This document shows positions 21,998-25,381 of a stretch of 25,381 nucleotides of DNA, piece after piece (position 1 is the stretch's first letter; every line of letters starts with the position of its first letter). This stretch comes from Nitrososphaerota archaeon. GTDB taxonomy: Archaea > Thermoproteota > Nitrososphaeria > Nitrososphaerales > UBA183. The notes under the pieces were generated by a model. The model was given only the letters and a program-made list of their open reading frames with translations, had not been told where the DNA came from and searched no databases. The stretch is from contig JAFMAA010000011.1 of assembly GCA_029785235.1 (NCBI GenBank), forward strand, positions 1 to 25,381. Direction: 5' to 3'. The translations under genes were made by a program, and so were the position numbers.

Positions 21998-22696
21998 TCA
22001 CTCGTTGCATAGATTGAAGACCTCCTCTGGTCCGAGCGAAAACACCCGCCTCCGACCGTAGCCTGGACCATCCATGCCAAGCTCCGCAAGCGCGGAGTCC
22101 ACCTGCCTCCTTCTGAGCGTGAAGAGTTTGATTATCCTGGACGCTTTTCTCTCCGAGAGCCTTCGTCTCGGCACGATGGCGACAACCACGGATCCGACCT
22201 TGGGGCGAGGCAAAAAAGCCTCGCTCGCAACGTACTCGAGGATTCTGATGTCGAATGCCAGCTGCGCCAGGGCAGAGACCCCCCTGTAGTCCCGACTACC
22301 AGGTGGAGCGGTCAACTTCTCGACGAAGTCTCTTTGCAACATCACTACAGCCCTGTCGAACTCCATGGTGCAGAGCCACTTGACGAAGGCAGAGGACTCT
22401 GAGTATGGGAGGCTGGCGACCAGCACGTCGAACTCCGGCCTTTCGGCGAACGCGTCTCCCAGTCGGACATCTGCTTCTGTGCCTTTCAAAGCCTCTAACG
22501 TCTCATCGAAGTTCTCCCTGTCCACCTCATAGGCCAAAAGCGACGCCCCTTTCACCGCGAGGAGCCTTGTGATGGCTCCCTTACCAGTGCCGATTTCTAG
22601 CACCCGTTCGCCTCTGTCGATATCTGCATATTCGACCATCCTGTGTGCCACCCCTCCATCGGTGAGATAGTGCTGACCGAGCCTATGCCGTTTCAT
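21998..22696 (-). CDS. ksgA: KsgA/Dim1-type 16S rRNA adenine N6-dimethyltransferase
   Basis: A 232-residue enzyme that dimethylates two adenines near the 3' end of 16S rRNA during ribosome assembly. The N-terminal LGQHYLTDGG, the SAM motif RVLEIGTGKGAITRLLAVKG, the acidic motif YEVDREN, and PRPKVGSVVVAIVPRRR are characteristic. The motif IV that is usually N-L-P-Y reads ASLPYSESSAF, with serine replacing the asparagine near the target base. It is slightly short compared with bacterial KsgA (about 260-270). The start is ATG 22696. It precedes the TrmJ-like gene on the same strand, so two RNA methyltransferases lie together. Confidence 0.93.
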   Translation of the reverse strand: MKRHRLGQHYLTDGGVAHRMVEYADIDRGERVLEIGTGKGAITRLLAVKGASLLAYEVDRENFDETLEALKGTEADVRLGDAFAERPEFDVLVASLPYSESSAFVKWLCTMEFDRAVVMLQRDFVEKLTAPPGSRDYRGVSALAQLAFDIRILEYVASEAFLPRPKVGSVVVAIVPRRRLSERKASRIIKLFTLRRRQVDSALAELGMDGPGYGRRRVFSLGPEEVFNLCNE

Positions 22697-22842
22697 CTAC
22701 TTCTTGACATATGGCCTCCGCTCTTCACCTGAATTACAACTTTCCGGTTCTCCGTCACTTGCAAGGGTGAGCTAGGTCGGCCTAGTGAATGACTTCCGTC
22801 TATGGACTCGTAGATATACCCCAGTGACTGTCACCGCCACGT

Positions 22843-23274
22843 CTACCACACCGATACCACACCGATAACAGCGAAGTCTACGATTAACAAGAAGATTGAG
22901 CCGCAGACGGGGTCTGATTGCGGTGTTCCGCAAGAATGCAACCCCAATTCAAAACAGTTCCCAATGGCTGCGTAGATTGAAAGGAGAATCAAGGGAACGC
23001 CTCCCGCCGTGAGTGCTGAACCAAACACCGCCCGCCTGATTCCTCTTATTCTAACAGGGTGAGTATGAAGATGATTTCCGAAGATGACCATCCAAATTCC
23101 TAGCAACCCCAAGGCGAACCCGCCCAAATACAATGGATGGGTAATCACGAGCAGGCCGTTCGGCTGAACAGACTTGACCCTGTACTCCTCAAGCAGGAAA
23201 GAGGCCAAGAATGATGCGATACCACGAATCAGAACTAGCAGGGAGACTGTCACGCTGGCTCGGCCATTCATCAT
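22843..23274 (-). CDS. four-helix membrane protein, C-terminal tail lost by 11-bp tandem duplication
   Basis: A 143-residue membrane protein with four hydrophobic segments: VTVSLLVLIRGIASFLASFL, LYLGGFALGLLGIWMVIFG, AVFGSALTAGGVPLILLSIY and the last, IFLLIVDFAVIGVVSVW. A loop between the third and fourth helices holds three cysteines, in NCFELGLHSCGTPQSDPVCG, probably outside the cell. The frame ends abruptly at a TAG inside the fourth helix because TACCACACCGA is repeated in tandem. Removing one copy restores the frame: the helix continues as DVAVTVTGVYLRVHRRKS to a stop at 22772, giving a 163-residue protein with a basic cytoplasmic tail. I chose ATG 23274, since upstream starts add polar residues. 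Function unknown. Confidence 0.75.
   Translation of the reverse strand: MMNGRASVTVSLLVLIRGIASFLASFLLEEYRVKSVQPNGLLVITHPLYLGGFALGLLGIWMVIFGNHLHTHPVRIRGIRRAVFGSALTAGGVPLILLSIYAAIGNCFELGLHSCGTPQSDPVCGSIFLLIVDFAVIGVVSVW
22844..22865 (-). repeat. perfect 11-bp tandem duplication
   Basis: TACCACACCGA occurs twice back to back (22844-22854, 22855-22865) at the 3' end of the membrane protein gene. It is out of frame and truncates the protein by 20 residues; deletion of one unit restores a natural C-terminus. Confidence 0.95.
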
Positions 23275-23450
23275 GAATCCATTTCGTATGTAGGATTTGG
23301 AGTCAGCCAAGTATGCGTATCGGCGACCACAGATTTGACCCAGCAAGCCGGTCTCAAATTCGTATGACAGCCAAGCACGTTGGGCAGAAATCCAACCAGT
23401 ACAGAAGGGTAACAGTGTGCCCTAATGGCCGTCCCACTGTGATTAAGACC

Positions 23451-23843
23451 TCAGGAGATTCCAACAACGCAGGGTCCGGTTCCGTCTGACGGGTCGCAAG
23501 ACACCTTGGTTCCGTTGGGAAATGTCGTGATGATTGTTCCATTCTGAAACCACCTAGCAATAGAACCTTGCGGTGCCCCGCTCACGCAAAGGGAGGAACC
23601 GTTCGAATAGTTGTAGCACCCGTGTTCGTCAAGATACACCTGGGTATATGCACAAGTCTGGATTGTCTCGGTCGTCCCGTTCAGGATTGCTTGTGTCTAG
23701 CCTGGAGAGGCACAGTACACCCCGGATGGTTGCGCGTAGATGGGGAAGTAGGCTCCGACAACGACAGTCAGTATTGCGACGCCGAACAGGGCGGCAATCG
23801 CTCCCGCTCCGATTTCCTTCTTGTAATCAAGTATTGCATTCAT
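23451..23843 (-). pseudogene. secreted or pilin-like Cys-rich protein interrupted by an in-frame TAG
   Basis: The ORF starts MNAILDYKKEIGAGAIAALF (ATG 23843), whose positive start followed by a long hydrophobic helix GAGAIAALFGVAILTVVVGA resembles a class III (pilin-type) signal or membrane anchor. After VYCASPG a TAG at 23697-23699 ends it, but the same frame continues downstream: TQAILNGTTETIQTCAYTQV, then GCYNYSNGSSLC, QNGTIITTFPNGTKVSC and SDGTGPCVVGIS, ending at 23451. The downstream part has conserved-looking cysteines and four N-glycosylation sequons (NGT, NGS), as expected of an extracellular protein. Read through, it would have 130 residues. TAG is used as a normal stop elsewhere in the window, so a nonsense mutation is the simplest view. 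Function unknown. Confidence 0.7.
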
Positions 23844-23935
23844 TCTTCCACGGCGGATTGGTTGTCGAAAGGGGGAGATGATACTAGGGTTTAGGCAACC
23901 ACGAACATTCGCATTTCTAATTTTAGGATGATAAC

Positions 23936-24399
23936 ATGTGTGGATATGACTGGTTTGGCATGGCCGAGACGCAGGGGACCGATTCAAATGTTGCCCGGGA
24001 CGGGGACGTGTCAAGGGGCACGACGCTTAGAGTGTACAAGTTCATATTCAAAGAAGGGAGAGCAGTCAGAACCATGAAGTTCGGCGGGCACTTGGGCTCA
24101 GCTCGCCTTCCGTTGTACTGTACCACATTGCCAAACTACTTCAAGCGGGTCTGATCAACGAATCGGAGAACGGCTACTCGGCTGACAAAGCGGTATTCGG
24201 GAACCCCATCAGAGTTAGGAGAGTCGTACTACCCTTCCAAATCACCTACGCCGTCCTTTTCGCCGTTGCCTTCGCTGTTCTTCTGATGGTATTGAGACCT
24301 CCAGACCTGACTTCGACGTACGTGTTCAGTCTCGCGATAATCTGAGTGGGCCTTGTCGCATCGCTTTATGAAAGTCTCAAGGCAGTAAGGGGACTCTGA
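23936..24399 (+). pseudogene. frameshifted HTH-plus-membrane regulator relic
   Basis: The N-terminal frame (ATG 23936) reads LRVYKFIFKEGRA, the start of a winged helix. One missing base near 24075 shifts to a second frame with the recognition region EVRRALGLSSPSVVLYHIAK, then LLQAGLINESENGYSADKAV, and then two membrane helices, PFQITYAVLFAVAFAVLLMV and, after a turn, YVFSLAII. There an in-frame TGA (24343-24345) breaks the second helix, which otherwise continues VGLVASLYESLKAVRGL to the stop at 24397. This HTH-plus-two-helix architecture is known among archaeal membrane-bound regulators. Both a frameshift and a nonsense codon are needed to rebuild it, so it is inactive. It is divergent from the secreted protein relic. 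Confidence 0.78.
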
Positions 24400-24425
24400 A
24401 AGGCCGAATTTCAACCCAGCACGCT

Positions 24426-24434
24426 GTTTTTAAG
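24426..24434 (+). promoter_or_regulatory. strong TATA-like box with no clear gene downstream
   Basis: GTTTTTAAG is a near-consensus archaeal TATA box. It is followed within 30-100 nt by inverted repeats but no credible coding frame. The transcript, if any, could be a small RNA starting near 24455. Confidence 0.45.
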
Positions 24435-24482
24435 TCCCGGTGACCGCGCCCTACCAACCCTCTATCTATTGTAGGCTGAGAG

Positions 24483-24526
24483 GTTAACTGCCGCAGAATT
24501 TTCCAGAAAGAATAACAGCAGTTAAC
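24483..24526. repeat. 9-bp perfect inverted repeat
   Basis: GTTAACTGC (24483-24491) and its complement GCAGTTAAC (24518-24526) flank a 26-nt spacer. It lies downstream of the surface-protein gene (minus strand) and downstream of the strong TATA-like box (plus strand). It may be a terminator stem for the former or a part of a small RNA. Confidence 0.6.
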
Positions 24527-24616
24527 ATGGGAGACAGGTTGCCTACTAGCGCTACTACATGTGGGGGAGCGTGCCTGTGTGTATGCAGGGTTCCTTGCGC
24601 CTCCGCCGGGAATACC

Positions 24617-25381
24617 TCATCCTAGAGCTTGGCCGAGGCCATTCCACCAAGACCGTGGGACTGCGAGAGGGGGCGGATCTGGGAGACTGAAGCTCAGGCG
24701 GGTTGTGGCGTCAGCTGCAAGTGTCACTGTAGAGGTGGCGCTGTAGCCGTTGAAGGACGCGGTGATGATATAGGTCCCAGGCATCAAGGTGTGGCCTGAG
24801 CTGTATCCGCCGGTGCTGTTCGTCTTGAATTCCCTGAAGAACCCGCTCTGCTGTGTGATTGTTATGTTGGCGAAGGGCGCCGGGGACCCATTGTAGGACA
24901 CTTCGATGGTGAGCGCGGCCATGAAGGTGAGGGTCACCTTGGTCTGGCCGCAGGCACTGACGCTCACCAGCTCGCTGTGGTATATCTTCCCTGTATACCC
25001 GTTGTACGCGGTGACGTTGTAGGTTCCTGGCTGCAGGATGTAGCCCGTGCTGAACAGACCGGTGGTCGTATTCGCGGAATACATCTTCGCACCGTTGCCG
25101 TAGACAGTGATGTTGGCGTCCATGGGGAGGCCTCCGTCTGGGTTGAGCACTTCGCCTGTTATCTCCCCTGTCCCGTTGGTGCAGCTCTCAATCTTCAGGG
25201 TGAACGATGTGGTGTTGGTTACCGGCGGGAGGTAGTAGCCCGGCGGGGGCGCACCTGACTCGTTCACCGTCACAGTGTAGGTCCCCGGAGCGACGCCGGA
25301 CGGGATGGTGATGTTGAAGTTTGACAGGCGAGCGGCAGGGTTCGGGGTGAACGTGGAGATCGCCCCTGGGGGCAGGCCGGT
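24617..25381 (-). CDS. large surface/extracellular protein with repeated Ig-like modules, C-terminal part
   Basis: The frame is open to the window edge, so this is the last 254 residues of a longer protein. It contains at least two similar beta modules. The first runs from GEITGEVLNPDGGLPMDANI to GTYNVTAYNGYTGKIYHSEL; the second from LTIEVSYNGSPAPFANITI to LMPGTYIITASFNGYSATST. The pattern (P-G-T-Y-x-V/I-T-A) matches carboxypeptidase regulatory-like or PEGA-type beta-sandwich repeats of archaeal surface proteins. Upstream, ITIPSGVAPGTYTVTVNESG shows another repeat. N-glycosylation sequons (NIT, NTT, NGT, NGS, NST) are common, which suggests an exported, glycosylated adhesin or S-layer-associated protein. 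No C-terminal membrane anchor is visible; the end is LAVPRSWWNGLGQALG. Confidence 0.85.
   Translation of the reverse strand, partial: TGLPPGAISTFTPNPAARLSNFNITIPSGVAPGTYTVTVNESGAPPPGYYLPPVTNTTSFTLKIESCTNGTGEITGEVLNPDGGLPMDANITVYGNGAKMYSANTTTGLFSTGYILQPGTYNVTAYNGYTGKIYHSELVSVSACGQTKVTLTFMAALTIEVSYNGSPAPFANITITQQSGFFREFKTNSTGGYSSGHTLMPGTYIITASFNGYSATSTVTLAADATTRLSFSLPDPPPLAVPRSWWNGLGQALG

Noticed and set aside
23697..23699. Pyrrolysine coding at the TAG
   Set aside because: TAG ends several intact genes in this window (helicase, Cas4-like, winged-helix, M13), so recoding is unlikely; kept only as a question in the findings.
24527..24625. A 32-codon Cys-rich frame (CGGACLCVCRVPC) right after the inverted repeat
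   Set aside because: Overlaps the 3' end of the surface-protein gene, has no clear ribosome-binding site, and no family resemblance; probably chance.
1..25381. CRISPR arrays beside the Cas4-like gene
   Set aside because: No regularly spaced direct repeats are visible anywhere in the window.

Overview
The window looks archaeal. It carries archaeal-type housekeeping genes: ribosomal protein L10e, an archaeal-style cysteinyl-tRNA synthetase, a KsgA-type rRNA dimethyltransferase, a Trm11/TrmG10-like tRNA methyltransferase and a SPOUT (TrmJ-like) methyltransferase. Many genes have a TATA-like box centred 26-28 nt upstream of the start codon with no room for a leader, the arrangement of archaeal leaderless promoters. 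The DNA is GC-rich and TAG, TGA and TAA are all used as stops in intact genes. A high-GC thermoproteotal or related uncultivated archaeon is my best guess; the sequence alone does not fix the lineage.

Layout. 1-3920 is an accessory, decaying stretch: the end of an XPD/DinG-like helicase, a possible 39-residue HTH microprotein, a stand-alone Cas4-like nuclease, a frameshifted GNAT acetyltransferase relic, a small winged-helix regulator and a frameshifted VOC/glyoxalase relic. 3928-8172 is dense and mostly intact: an M29-like aminopeptidase, a CPHC thioredoxin-fold protein and a small unknown protein on the minus strand, then divergently a tightly overlapping plus-strand operon cysS - GNAT - HExxH metalloprotein. 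8261-9030 is an internally deleted TnpB (IS200/IS605-type) relic. 9120-12463 holds a metal-dependent amidohydrolase with a glutaredoxin-like partner, a small helical protein, a VOC protein divergent from an SRPBCC protein, and an Hsp20. 12473-15328 holds an ABC1/UbiB-family kinase, a Rossmann-fold dehydrogenase and an unannotated 59-residue protein.

15390-16256 is a striking relic in which the start of an ECF-transporter ATPase is joined in frame to the end of its EcfT membrane partner. 16312-22696 returns to core genes: an M13 metallopeptidase, rpl10e, the Trm11-like enzyme, and the pair ksgA - trmJ-like on the minus strand. The RNA-modification genes cluster here and suggest a translation-related neighbourhood.

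22772-24399 looks less GC-rich and carries three membrane or secreted protein genes, each damaged differently: an 11-bp tandem duplication that removes a C-terminal tail, an in-frame TAG, and a frameshift plus in-frame TGA. From 24617 to the window edge lies the end of a large surface protein with repeated Ig-like/carboxypeptidase-regulatory-like modules.

I found no CRISPR array, no tRNA and no rRNA. The strongest novelty candidates are the block of broken membrane/secreted genes, the ECF gene fusion relic, the TnpB relic with a retained 3' end, and the operon linking cysS to a small HExxH protein. I do not see convincing evidence of a complete new defence or mobile system.
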